From: an uncultured Saprospiraceae bacterium
Lineage (GTDB): Bacteria; Bacteroidota; Bacteroidia; Chitinophagales; Saprospiraceae
Assembly (NCBI GenBank): GCA_937921825.1
Contig: CAKZVK010000141.1
Coordinates: forward strand, 1-39,399
Length of the DNA: 39,399 nucleotides
Direction: 5' to 3'
The translations under genes and the position numbers were made by a program. Below are positions 7,780 through 16,025 of the stretch, piece by piece; the first letter of the stretch is position 1; every line of letters begins with the position of its first letter. The notes under the pieces were generated by a model, which searched no databases, was not told the DNA's origin, and saw only the letters and a program-made list of their open reading frames with translations.

Positions 7780-9327
7780 CTAATTTACTTTAACAAAACT
7801 AGCCGTGTAAATAGTTTTTTCGGAATTATACCTCGGTATAAGCTCTAAGTAGTAATTACCAACAGGTACTTCAGATAAGTTAAGCTCTATTTCTTGTTCG
7901 TTATAGAAATCAGTGGAATGCAATAAGTTGCCGTCAGAGTTAATAAGAAATACAGTTCCATTATTAACGGAAGACGGAATACTAATTTTTACATAATCGG
8001 TTACTGGGTTAGGGTAGACAAGTAGGTCCCTTCTCCAAAATACCTGTAATCCGTCAACCATATCTATAGTACTATCACATTTCTCTTCTTCATCCACTCT
8101 AAAACGAGGGAAGTAAGGAATATTGCCTAGACCAGAGGTATATAACATCTTCAAGTCGTTTTGAACAAAATTGCATGCCATCCCTTTCTCGTCTGGATTA
8201 TGTATTATACTCCAGCTATCTGAACTACTCCCAGGTCTAACATAGATTTTGCAATCAGGTGCTAAAGCTGAAATATAGAAAGTGGTATGAAAGGGATTGA
8301 AAGTTCCGTCCCATTCATCTATCAATATTAATCCATCTTCTAGATTTTCAGCTTCGGTATCCAACTGAAACATTCTGAACTGATCCATCAGATAAATGAA
8401 TCTGGAATTTGGACTAAATGATACTGTAGTAGCCCAACTATTCTCTACTCGTGTCCATGGCAAATGTCTGAAGTTGGAAAGCTCTCCTGTGGTTCGGTCA
8501 AAATCATACAACCTTATTCCCCAAAAATTGAAAAAAACATATTTTGTACCATCAGGAGAAAACTTCGAATCGCCAGATCCTTGATCACCTACATCACCAT
8601 ATATAAGACCTATATCTTGACTATCCCTAATACTTACTCCCGATTCATCTAGTAGAAACTTATAATGGCGGTTTCCTCTATCCGCATGCTTAAGTATCCA
8701 ATAGTCCATGCCATTTGAATGACTTATGGCTGTGGTATGAGAGAATAAGAATCGGCTTTTAAAAACCTCCTCATTTTTAATAGTGACATCACCTAAGTCG
8801 TTGTCTAGATTCATATCAACATAAGAATATTTCAGATATTCCATTGTTCTTTCAATTTCTCCAAAAGTTGGAGATCCAGGTTCAAGGTCCCAATACTGTT
8901 CAATGGGGATATGAATCAAATAATAACCTGACGAATCTGCTGGATCTGGTAAGAACATAAGATCTTGCTTTACTAGATATCCATTTCTACAATCACCATC
9001 AAGCCATTGATCAAAATAGTCTCCTGAGTTAATCCCTTCTCCATTCGGCATAATCTTATGATTTGCATTAGCTATGGCGCAACCATTGGTGTACATGAGT
9101 AAATTCCCATACTTGTCACAAATCGATGCATTGGCCCTGGTAAATTCCAAGTCTCCAGCTCTCTCTTCTAGTTTCATAGGTCGCTGATTAAAATCTAAAG
9201 TAAAACCATCATTTCCTTCATGCCAAGTGTTCGTATTGCTTCCGAATACCCATACATAGTCTTGCTTGTTTTGAGAGGATAGTTCACTTAAGAGCAAAAT
9301 ACTGAGAAATAGAAGTGTTGGCTTCAT
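7780..9327 (-). CDS. T9SS type A sorting-domain protein, propeller-like
   Basis: The 515-residue protein has a signal peptide (MKPTLLFLSILLLSELSSQ), then DYVWVFGSNTNTWHEG at the mature N-terminus, a form common among large secreted proteins of Saprospiria-type bacteria. Repeated strand-turn segments follow, such as KFSPDGTKYVFF and SFSPNSRFIYLM, which resemble WD40/PD40-type propeller blades. The C-terminal domain (about 435-515, YPNPVTDYVKISIP) is a T9SS type A sorting signal. It is predicted to be surface-exposed. The two Asp-Gly/Asn blades and the CNFVQNDLKM region give no specific activity. No enzyme or transporter gene is linked to it. Confidence 0.85.
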   Translation of the reverse strand: MKPTLLFLSILLLSELSSQNKQDYVWVFGSNTNTWHEGNDGFTLDFNQRPMKLEERAGDLEFTRANASICDKYGNLLMYTNGCAIANANHKIMPNGEGINSGDYFDQWLDGDCRNGYLVKQDLMFLPDPADSSGYYLIHIPIEQYWDLEPGSPTFGEIERTMEYLKYSYVDMNLDNDLGDVTIKNEEVFKSRFLFSHTTAISHSNGMDYWILKHADRGNRHYKFLLDESGVSIRDSQDIGLIYGDVGDQGSGDSKFSPDGTKYVFFNFWGIRLYDFDRTTGELSNFRHLPWTRVENSWATTVSFSPNSRFIYLMDQFRMFQLDTEAENLEDGLILIDEWDGTFNPFHTTFYISALAPDCKIYVRPGSSSDSWSIIHNPDEKGMACNFVQNDLKMLYTSGLGNIPYFPRFRVDEEEKCDSTIDMVDGLQVFWRRDLLVYPNPVTDYVKISIPSSVNNGTVFLINSDGNLLHSTDFYNEQEIELNLSEVPVGNYYLELIPRYNSEKTIYTASFVKVN

Positions 9328-9694
9328 TTAATGGCGGTATCTTTTATTTTATTCTAGATAGTAATTTCTCTTGGCATCACCAATGAAGTTGGTTATACTT
9401 AGGACGTAAACTTTATTCTGGTACTACGCCTTTTTTTAATCTTTCACTCTAAAGATACTGGATTTTTAGTTTGCTTTAGTAATAGTTGTTTTTATGGAGC
9501 TTAGAGTCGTTTATTCAACTCTTTGGGGCAGGAATAGTAGAAATATAATGAGTCATGAAAAATCATGTAAATCCCAAAATCCGATAAATCATAAACCCGA
9601 CTGATGAGAATTGTGTCAATTTATTTACCTTCTCCATACAACGAAAAGAGTAAGTACAGCGATACTATAGTTGTAATCAATCATTATATCAATT
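9328..9694. other. Intergenic region between divergent genes, no gene recognised
   Basis: These 367 bp separate the divergent 7780-9327 and 9695-10711 genes. No credible reading frame or RNA gene was seen. Weak -7-like boxes (7 of 8 matches to TAnnTTTG) include TATAGTTG at 9666-9673, upstream of the lipoprotein gene. Four AAATC units spaced 8-9 bp apart lie at about 9560-9590. ATGAGTCATGAA at 9548-9559 also occurs at 6063-6074. Confidence 0.5.
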
Positions 9695-10711
9695 ATGACA
9701 AGTTCTGATTCAAGTGTAAGTAGCGTCAACAAAAATCTTCCACTATTCTTTTTTAGCTTTTTCTTCTGTGCCTCCTGCGGCTTATTTTCGACTGGCCCAG
9801 ACGAAGGCACACTACCTATGATACCAGTTAATCTAGAAGATTTTAATACTGAATATGATGACTATAACTCGACAGCACCTACGCTTGGTGATTTAATTCC
9901 CTTTTGTTTTTCTACCAATAGAATCAGCCTTGGGAATCATTTCGACATCATCTTCTTGCCTATGAATGTGAACTTTGTCAAAGACACGGAAGAACTCACG
10001 GTAACTAGTAATTATGCCAACTGGTCCACAAGAATAGATGATTATGACATCATCAATAGAGGAGTAGGTAAGATTAGAACTACTGGGAATGAATATGGCC
10101 CTAATCTAATCGTGGAAAATGGACTTCGTGATCTCACTTTGATGTATTCATCTGATATCAGTGGTGATGCACAGATATATTTCATTTCCAATATCACCGA
10201 TAGTTTATTCTCTGAACCCCTTGAAGTGAGCTACTTGAATTCTGATTTTGATGATATGTATCCCAGCTTCAATGCCGATAGATCTAGGATTTATTTCTGC
10301 TCTAATAGGGAAGAGGACAGATTTGATTTCTATTATACAGAGGTCGATTCTAACATAGATACTGAATCAATCTTGTTAGATACATCTACTCATGAGATTC
10401 TTAAGGATGAAACCTTGTCAAGCAGTGCAGATGATAAGTGCCCTTTAATATTTGGTGATAAAATGGTTTTTGCCTCTAATAGAGCAGGTGGATTTGGAGG
10501 CTATGATTTATACTCGAGTACTTTTGTAAATGGCTCATGGACTCCAGCTGAGAATTTGGGTCCAGTAATCAATTCTGAGGCGGATGAATTCAGACCAATA
10601 TTGATAGAAGAAGGTGTCAGCTCTTCTCAAGACATGCTGGTTTTTTCATCTAATAGAGTTGGAGGAAAGGGTGGTTTTGATTTGTATTTTGTAGGTTTGG
10701 AAAGCAATTAA
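9695..10711 (+). CDS. PD40-repeat (TolB-like propeller) lipoprotein
   Basis: The 338-residue protein has a long polar n-region, a hydrophobic stretch rich in Phe and a lipobox-like FFFCASC, with the acylated Cys at about residue 28. The mature protein contains WD40-like/PD40 blades: MYPSFNADRSRIYFCSNRE, then KMVFASNRAGGFGGYDLY and MLVFSSNRVGGKGGFDLYFV. Such blades are found in TolB and in the N-terminal part of OmpA-linked Bacteroidota proteins, but no OmpA domain follows here. It is probably anchored to the outer membrane. A small Cys-rich lipoprotein gene lies 21 bp downstream and is likely co-transcribed. Confidence 0.8.
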   Translation: MTSSDSSVSSVNKNLPLFFFSFFFCASCGLFSTGPDEGTLPMIPVNLEDFNTEYDDYNSTAPTLGDLIPFCFSTNRISLGNHFDIIFLPMNVNFVKDTEELTVTSNYANWSTRIDDYDIINRGVGKIRTTGNEYGPNLIVENGLRDLTLMYSSDISGDAQIYFISNITDSLFSEPLEVSYLNSDFDDMYPSFNADRSRIYFCSNREEDRFDFYYTEVDSNIDTESILLDTSTHEILKDETLSSSADDKCPLIFGDKMVFASNRAGGFGGYDLYSSTFVNGSWTPAENLGPVINSEADEFRPILIEEGVSSSQDMLVFSSNRVGGKGGFDLYFVGLESN

Positions 10712-10732
10712 TTCATTAAAAAAATAGCTCCT

Positions 10733-10939
10733 ATGAACATTAAGAATTCCATTATCCTCCTTGTATTATTAGGCCTTAGTTCTTGCAGTTCTAATTGCCT
10801 AGAATGCACCCATCCGAATAATATGCCTATAGACATCTGTGAAGAGGATGGGGTCAACTATACGGACATCAATGGTATGGTCGTGCCTTTTGATTCTTTA
10901 AGAACGGTGTATACTGACTTGGGCTACGATTGTAACTAG
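10733..10939 (+). CDS. Small Cys-rich lipoprotein
   Basis: This 68-residue protein has a clear signal peptide and lipobox (MNIKNSIILLVLLGLSSCSS, Cys18). The mature part is about 50 residues and contains four more cysteines (NCLECTH, DICEED, GYDCN), which could form disulfides in the periplasm. It follows the PD40 lipoprotein by 21 bp and is probably in its operon. No family was recognised. It ends 7 bp from the convergent DUF1573 gene. Confidence 0.7.
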   Translation: MNIKNSIILLVLLGLSSCSSNCLECTHPNNMPIDICEEDGVNYTDINGMVVPFDSLRTVYTDLGYDCN

Positions 10940-10946
10940 CAGTGAG

Positions 10947-11381
10947 CTATTGCACTAAATCAAAAGTATAAGTCACTCTCTCAAACATAGGGTACCCAGA
11001 CTTAGGATCTAGGTTTTCGAGATTAATATCAATTTCTACAGTTTCTGATTTCTCTTTCTCTGTACTATCAAATAAAGCAGTGATGACTCCTGTGTCACCA
11101 GGTTTGATAGGACTACGTGGCCAATCTAGAGTAGTGCATTCGCAGCCAGATACGATTTCTATCTTCAGGTCCTCAGTCCCAGTATTGGTAAAGAGAAATT
11201 CCATATTCTTCTTTTCTCCTCGCTTAATCTCCCCTATATGTATGTGAGGTGCTTCAAAAGTCATTGCTGCACCTTCAGTGATTGCCGCAGTTGATGTCTC
11301 CGACTTGGGTGATGCCACTTGAGCGGTGATGCTGCCTGTCAGTAGGAATAATAAAGATATAAATAGAATACTCTGTCTCAT
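10947..11381 (-). CDS. DUF1573 secreted protein
   Basis: The protein is read as 144 residues from the ATG at 11381, since MRQSILFISLLFLLTGSITAQ is a proper signal peptide; an upstream ATG at 11405 would add only eight residues. The mature part carries the DUF1573 Ig-like pattern: FEAPHIHIGEIKRGEKKNME, FTNTGTEDLKIEIVSGCEC, then IKPGDTGVITALFDS. DUF1573 proteins are exported beta-sandwich proteins of unknown role, very common in Bacteroidota. It follows the MoxR gene on the same strand after a 69-bp gap. Confidence 0.85.
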   Translation of the reverse strand: MRQSILFISLLFLLTGSITAQVASPKSETSTAAITEGAAMTFEAPHIHIGEIKRGEKKNMEFLFTNTGTEDLKIEIVSGCECTTLDWPRSPIKPGDTGVITALFDSTEKEKSETVEIDINLENLDPKSGYPMFERVTYTFDLVQ

Positions 11382-11450
11382 ACCCACAAAGGTCTGTCTT
11401 ATCAATGGTTCATTCTTCTAACGAAAAGTTAAAAAGCAATAGGATTCAGG

Positions 11451-12914
11451 CTAGTTATTCAGCTCATCTAGCATTGTGCCCAAAGGATCACTGAAGTTCA
11501 GGCTGCGGTCCATAATCTTCTTGCTGATGACCTCAGTTTCTGCGAGTCCATGTAGAAAGAATTCCTTCATGAGATGGATCTCGTCATCCACTAAGTTTCT
11601 TGTGCTTAATATCTTATCTAAGCTAGGCACTGAGTCTAATAACTTCTTGTAATCTTTTTCGGAGGCTGCATTCATGATGTCTACTTCATTGCCTGAAGCA
11701 AACCATGATCTCACTTCTCCATACATATCCTTATCTCCTAACTTGGCTGTCTTGTCAGGATGAGGGAAATGTTCTAAGAACAGCTTCTGGATAGCTGTAC
11801 CCATGAGTAAGAGGGCTACATTGTACGGACCTTCTTGCTCTCCTTCATATACCAGCTCTACCTTACCTGTAATAGAAGGAATGATACCCCAGAGATCTGA
11901 AATTCTTACTGTGCCTGACTTCTCTTTATTTCTGAGCATTCTCCTTTCGGCAGTACTGTAGAGGTTTTCTAATGCGGATATACTTAGACGTGCAGAGACT
12001 CCACTTTTTTCATCTATAAGATCACTTTCTCTAGCCTCGAAGACGATACGTTCTAGGAGGTTTCTGATAAAGCCTGGGACCGTTATTTTCTCTTTGAGTT
12101 CTGGATCGATTTTCGCCTCTTGCTCCGTAATATGCATGGCGATATCCAGTGTCTGCGGATAATGCGTTAGAATTTGGCTTTCTATTCTATCCTTTAGAGG
12201 GGTAATAATACTTCCTCTATTGGTATAATCTTCTGGATTGGCTGTGAAGATGAAAAGAATGTCTAGAGGAAGGCGAAGCTTGAAACCTCTGATTTGCATA
12301 TCTCCTTCCTGAAGGATATTGAAAAGGGCTACCTGTATTCTAGCTTGTAGATCAGGGAGCTCGTTCAGTACAAAGATAGAACGATGGGCTCTAGGAATCA
12401 GGCCGTAATGGATAACTCTAGGATCGGAATAAGGAAGCTTAAGTGTCGCCGCCTTTATCGGATCTACATCTCCTACGAGATCTGCGATGCTTACATCAGG
12501 CGTTGCTAATTTCTCTACATAACGTTCTGCTGCAGGAATCCAACTGATAGGTGTCTTATCTCCATGTTCTGCAATGATGTCTAAAGCCGAAGTCGACAAA
12601 GGTGCTAGCGGATCATCATTGAGGTCAGATCCCGTAATCACTGGAATATAGTCATCCAGTAGACCACTGGTCAAGCGAGCGATACGTGTTTTTGCTTGAC
12701 CTCTAAGGCCTAGTAATAAGATGTTATGCTTGGATAGTAAGGCCCTTTCTACATCGGGTATCACTGTATCATTAAAACCCAAAATGCCATCATATGTCGT
12801 TTCTCCTCCTGTTATCCTTTCCTTTAGATTGTCTCTGATTTCTTCCTTGATGCTTTTGGGTTTGTATCCAGACGCTTTGAGGTCTCCTAAGGTCTTTATT
12901 TTCTTGATATCCAT
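11451..12914 (-). CDS. MoxR-type / Mg-chelatase-like AAA+ ATPase
   Basis: The 487-residue protein is read from the ATG at 12914; another ATG at 12938 adds eight residues and cannot be excluded. It is an AAA+ ATPase of the MoxR/ChlI branch, with Walker A GLRGQAKT at 69-76, a Walker B-like FVLNEL at 181-186, where Asn184 replaces the usual Asp, and sensor-1 FTANPED. The ELPDLQARIQVALFNILQEG segment is typical of this subgroup. MoxR ATPases work with VWA-domain partners as chaperone or maturation systems, and the VWA gene lies directly upstream. The pair is very probably one operon. Confidence 0.9.
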   Translation of the reverse strand: MDIKKIKTLGDLKASGYKPKSIKEEIRDNLKERITGGETTYDGILGFNDTVIPDVERALLSKHNILLLGLRGQAKTRIARLTSGLLDDYIPVITGSDLNDDPLAPLSTSALDIIAEHGDKTPISWIPAAERYVEKLATPDVSIADLVGDVDPIKAATLKLPYSDPRVIHYGLIPRAHRSIFVLNELPDLQARIQVALFNILQEGDMQIRGFKLRLPLDILFIFTANPEDYTNRGSIITPLKDRIESQILTHYPQTLDIAMHITEQEAKIDPELKEKITVPGFIRNLLERIVFEARESDLIDEKSGVSARLSISALENLYSTAERRMLRNKEKSGTVRISDLWGIIPSITGKVELVYEGEQEGPYNVALLLMGTAIQKLFLEHFPHPDKTAKLGDKDMYGEVRSWFASGNEVDIMNAASEKDYKKLLDSVPSLDKILSTRNLVDDEIHLMKEFFLHGLAETEVISKKIMDRSLNFSDPLGTMLDELNN

Positions 12915-12949
12915 ATTTCTCTTGTTGATTGGTCCCATATGACTGGGAG

Positions 12950-14053
12950 TTATTTCTTTTTCTTTCTCTTGTTGTCTTTGTAATCCATGAAGATAAATTC
13001 TCCCAACCCTTGTAAAGAGCTGTAAAATGCCTTGCCATTATTAGCCTTCGTAAACTTATCGACGAACTGTACTAGCCAAGGGTCTCTGGCTATCATAAAG
13101 GTGGTGATAGGTATGCCTAGCTTACGTGCCTTAGCGGAGAGACCTAAAGTTCTGTTGAGTATCTTCCTGTCTAGGCCAAAGGCATTCTTATAATATTTAT
13201 TACCCTTCTTGATACAGGTTGGTTTCCCATCCGTGATCATCATGATCTGCTTGTTGGGGTTCTTTCTTCTTCTGAGTATGTTCATGGCTAGCTCTAGTCC
13301 AGCGACTGTATTCGTATGATAGGGACCGACTTCTAGATAGGGTAGGTCTTTGATTTCTATCTGCCAGGCATCATTGCCGAAGACGATTATGTCTAGACTG
13401 TCTTTGGGATAACGTGTGGTGATCATCTCAGCAAGTGCCAAAGCAACCTTCTTAGCAGGTGTAATACGATCTTCTCCATAGAGTATCATAGAGTGAGAGA
13501 TATCTATCATGAGGACCGTGCTGGTCTGCGTCTGAAAGAAGGTCTCATGGACTTCTAGGTCATCTTGAGTTAGTTTGAAGTCGTCTAATCCATTATTGAT
13601 CTGCGCATTCTTTAGAGACTCAGAGATGGATAGCTTATCTAGCTTATCTCCAAATTCATAGGGCTTAAGCTCTGAGGTGAATTCATCTCCTTGGCCTATC
13701 GCTCTTGTATTATGCTTACCTTTTTTAGATTTCTTGAGTTGGTCGAAGATTTCATCTAGGGCATGTCTCCTGAGAGAGGCTTCCATCTTCTTCGTAGGAT
13801 TAGAACCTCCTAGTCCTCCCTGACCACCTGGTTTAGAGATATAGCCTTTGTCTTGGAGGTCTTGTATGAAGTCCGCTATGCCATACTCTGGTGTGGTTAT
13901 TCCATGCTCTCTATCTATGTCTGTGAGCCACGATAGAGCCTCTGAGACATCTCCAGAGGTATGTATCAATAGTTCTTTGAATAACTTAAGCAGTTGCTCG
14001 AAGGTATTGTTACCCTCTGGTTTTAGATATGCACTAAATTTCCAACCCTTCAT
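12950..14053 (-). CDS. VWA-domain protein, partner of the MoxR-type ATPase
   Basis: The 367-residue protein has a helical N-terminal part, a Gly-rich linker (PGGQGGLGGSNP, about 76-86) and a von Willebrand factor A domain at about 178-350. The metal-ion-dependent adhesion site is intact: D184-I-S186-H-S188, Thr in HTNTV near 247-249, and TDGKP with D275. The C-terminus is very basic (DNKRKKKK). There is no signal peptide, so it should be cytoplasmic. It lies immediately upstream of the AAA+ gene, the arrangement seen in ChlD/ChlI-like and MoxR/VWA pairs. A strong terminator separates it from the coiled-coil gene upstream. Confidence 0.9.
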   Translation of the reverse strand: MKGWKFSAYLKPEGNNTFEQLLKLFKELLIHTSGDVSEALSWLTDIDREHGITTPEYGIADFIQDLQDKGYISKPGGQGGLGGSNPTKKMEASLRRHALDEIFDQLKKSKKGKHNTRAIGQGDEFTSELKPYEFGDKLDKLSISESLKNAQINNGLDDFKLTQDDLEVHETFFQTQTSTVLMIDISHSMILYGEDRITPAKKVALALAEMITTRYPKDSLDIIVFGNDAWQIEIKDLPYLEVGPYHTNTVAGLELAMNILRRRKNPNKQIMMITDGKPTCIKKGNKYYKNAFGLDRKILNRTLGLSAKARKLGIPITTFMIARDPWLVQFVDKFTKANNGKAFYSSLQGLGEFIFMDYKDNKRKKKK

Positions 14054-14087
14054 AAGATTATCATACTGGTCTAGAGATACAAAACAA

Positions 14088-14118
14088 AAGTACCCCAGAC
14101 AAAACGTCTGAGGTACTT
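14088..14118 (-). terminator. Strong intrinsic terminator after the coiled-coil gene
   Basis: A 13-base stem with one mismatch (14088-14100 pairing with 14106-14118, core GTACC.CAGAC) and a 5-base loop is followed on the minus strand by TTTTGTTTTG. It lies 24 bp beyond the stop of the 14143-15114 gene and 34 bp before the VWA start, so the two are separate transcription units. Confidence 0.85.
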
Positions 14119-14142
14119 ATAAGTTTTAAAAGCACTAAATAT

Positions 14143-15114
14143 TTATTTTAATTGGAATGATCCTTTGCCGACTTCAAAGCCGTGCTGGAAGATATCCACT
14201 TTGTACAAGCCTTTACCTAGACTGAAGTTAGGCGTCCAATCCATGCATGCTGTTTTTTCCTCATTGTCATAATTAGTGACGCCTGAAATAGTGTACCTAA
14301 TCATCTCGCCATTTATTTTGTCTGTAAATGTTCCTGAACCTGAATCCTCTACATATAGTACTTCTCCAGCTGGATTAGTATATCTCACAAAGAACTCCTT
14401 CTCACCAGCTGGTGTCACTAGGTTGGTCTCTGTAGTGAAGCAAGTTCTAAGCATTTCTACCTTCTTTGCTCTACTTTTTTCTTTGACCTCTCCATTATCT
14501 CTGACATCATAGCCTTTGACTTCGATATAGTTGATCTTGATCGCTTCAGCGATATCTACTTTAGAGGAAAGTGTCTCATTTGTTTCTGAGAGTTCTTCTG
14601 TCTGACTGACGAGTATATTCTTCACTGAATCAAGGCTTGCTACTCTTTTCTTATTGACATTAAGGTCATCAGAGAGTATAGTATTGGCCTCAGAGAGTTT
14701 AAGGTTGTGTGACGTTAGTTCTTGGTTCTGAGATTTTAGCTTTGTAATCTCGGCAATGTATTGATCTGCCATCTGGTTTAGATTGACCATTTCTTTTCTG
14801 GCCTTGCCTAATTCTTTTTCTGTCCAGATCAGACCACTGATTCTTTTTTTCTGTTTTGCTAGTTCTAATTTCTGTGCATCTATTCTAGTATTCAGAGCAG
14901 TATTATCTCCTCTTAGACCTTCTAATTCCTCTAGCTTTGCCTGGTAGTTGAAGTCAAGCTCTGTGTTGACCTTCTCTAGGTCTAAGAACTCTGATTGTGT
15001 TTTTGACAATTCGGATTTTAGTTTAGAATTGTTCATCCATAGATATGCTGATAGTCCTAAAAGTGCTACTAAGAGGATGATACCGAACAGAGAACTGGAA
15101 TTATTTTTACTCAT
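14143..15114 (-). CDS. Membrane-anchored coiled-coil protein
   Basis: The 323-residue protein begins with a short cytoplasmic tail and one TM helix (FGIILLVALLGLSAYLWM, about 10-27). A long heptad-like region rich in Leu, Glu, Lys and Gln follows to about residue 190, including KLKSELSKTQSEFLDLEKVN and LTSHNLKLSEANTILSDDL. The last 130 residues are strand-rich (VEMLRTCFTTETNLVTPAGE, FFVRYTNPAGEVLY) and resemble a small beta-sandwich. The layout is a periplasmic rod capped by a globular head. The gene appears to be monocistronic, and its role is unknown. Confidence 0.8.
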   Translation of the reverse strand: MSKNNSSSLFGIILLVALLGLSAYLWMNNSKLKSELSKTQSEFLDLEKVNTELDFNYQAKLEELEGLRGDNTALNTRIDAQKLELAKQKKRISGLIWTEKELGKARKEMVNLNQMADQYIAEITKLKSQNQELTSHNLKLSEANTILSDDLNVNKKRVASLDSVKNILVSQTEELSETNETLSSKVDIAEAIKINYIEVKGYDVRDNGEVKEKSRAKKVEMLRTCFTTETNLVTPAGEKEFFVRYTNPAGEVLYVEDSGSGTFTDKINGEMIRYTISGVTNYDNEEKTACMDWTPNFSLGKGLYKVDIFQHGFEVGKGSFQLK

Positions 15115-15233
15115 AAGTCTGATTTTGTAATCAAATATCCACCATTAGGGTAAGATAAAAAAGTTATAACCCTTAATTTAGGTGTAATCTATTACAAATC
15201 AGCGTTTCGTCATTAATGGTAAACCCTAGCTAA

Positions 15234-15983
15234 ATGCCCACTTTCCGAAAAAGACTCACCGATATCCTCTTTTTGGATATCGAAACAGTCTCCATGGTTT
15301 CTGATTTTAGAGTCTTATCTGACGAAATGCAGCAGCTCTGGAGTATCAAAGCAAGGCAGCTTTCAAGAGATCCCAGCTTAGCTATACAAGACTGTGAAGA
15401 CCTCTTTGCGAAAAAGGCTGGCATCTACGCCGAATTTGCCAAGGTGGTCTGCATTTCCGTTGGCTATTTCGAGGGCAGTAAGAAAGAGCCACAAGCCTTC
15501 AGAGTGAAGAGCTTTTACAAAGGCAGTGAGAAAGAGATTCTCTTGAGTTTTATAGAACTGCTCCAAGCCCATTTCGATAAACCTAAGCAGCAAGCTATAT
15601 CAGGCCATAATATCAAGGAGTTTGATATTCCGTTCCTCTGCAGACGTATGGTAATACATGCTCTCAAAGTGCCAAAGATGTTGGACATTGGAGGAAAGAA
15701 ACCTTGGCAGGTAGAGCATCTACTAGACACCTTGGTACTTTGGCGCTTTGGAGATTATAAACATTATACCTCATTGAGATTGCTGGCGGCTATCCTGGGT
15801 ATTCCTTCTCCTAAAGGGGATATAGATGGCAGTCAAGTGAGTAAGGTGTATTGGGAAGATAATGACATCGACAGGATATGGCACTATTGCGAACGCGATG
15901 TATTTACCTCTGCACAAGTATTTTTGAAGCTCAATCGTATAGAAGTGTCGCCAGAATTAAAGTACATTTCCAAAACCGAATAA
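15234..15983 (+). CDS. PolB-like 3'-5' exonuclease (DEDDy family)
   Basis: The 249-residue protein matches the predicted PolB-like exonuclease family. ExoI is LFLDIETVS with D15 and E17, ExoII is GHNIKEFDIPFLCRR at about 123-137, and ExoIII is YCERDV near 218-223 with Tyr and Asp. These are the DEDDy metal-binding residues that remove 3' nucleotides. The protein stands alone without a polymerase domain, which is usual for this group in Bacteroidota. Substrate and pathway (DNA or RNA repair and processing) are not known from sequence. It is cytoplasmic, with no signal peptide. Confidence 0.88.
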   Translation: MPTFRKRLTDILFLDIETVSMVSDFRVLSDEMQQLWSIKARQLSRDPSLAIQDCEDLFAKKAGIYAEFAKVVCISVGYFEGSKKEPQAFRVKSFYKGSEKEILLSFIELLQAHFDKPKQQAISGHNIKEFDIPFLCRRMVIHALKVPKMLDIGGKKPWQVEHLLDTLVLWRFGDYKHYTSLRLLAAILGIPSPKGDIDGSQVSKVYWEDNDIDRIWHYCERDVFTSAQVFLKLNRIEVSPELKYISKTE

Positions 15984-16025
15984 GCCTTTTTATAATTTAG
16001 AATTATCATTTTCAATTCCATTAGT

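Noticed and set aside
12790-13038. Highly basic 82-residue frame across the VWA-AAA+ junction
   Set aside because: It is a shifted frame of the two strong coding regions, and its Lys/Arg content comes from the basic VWA tail.
13848-14111. 87-residue plus-strand frame
   Set aside because: Antisense to the VWA gene and low-complexity Ser-rich; no supporting evidence.
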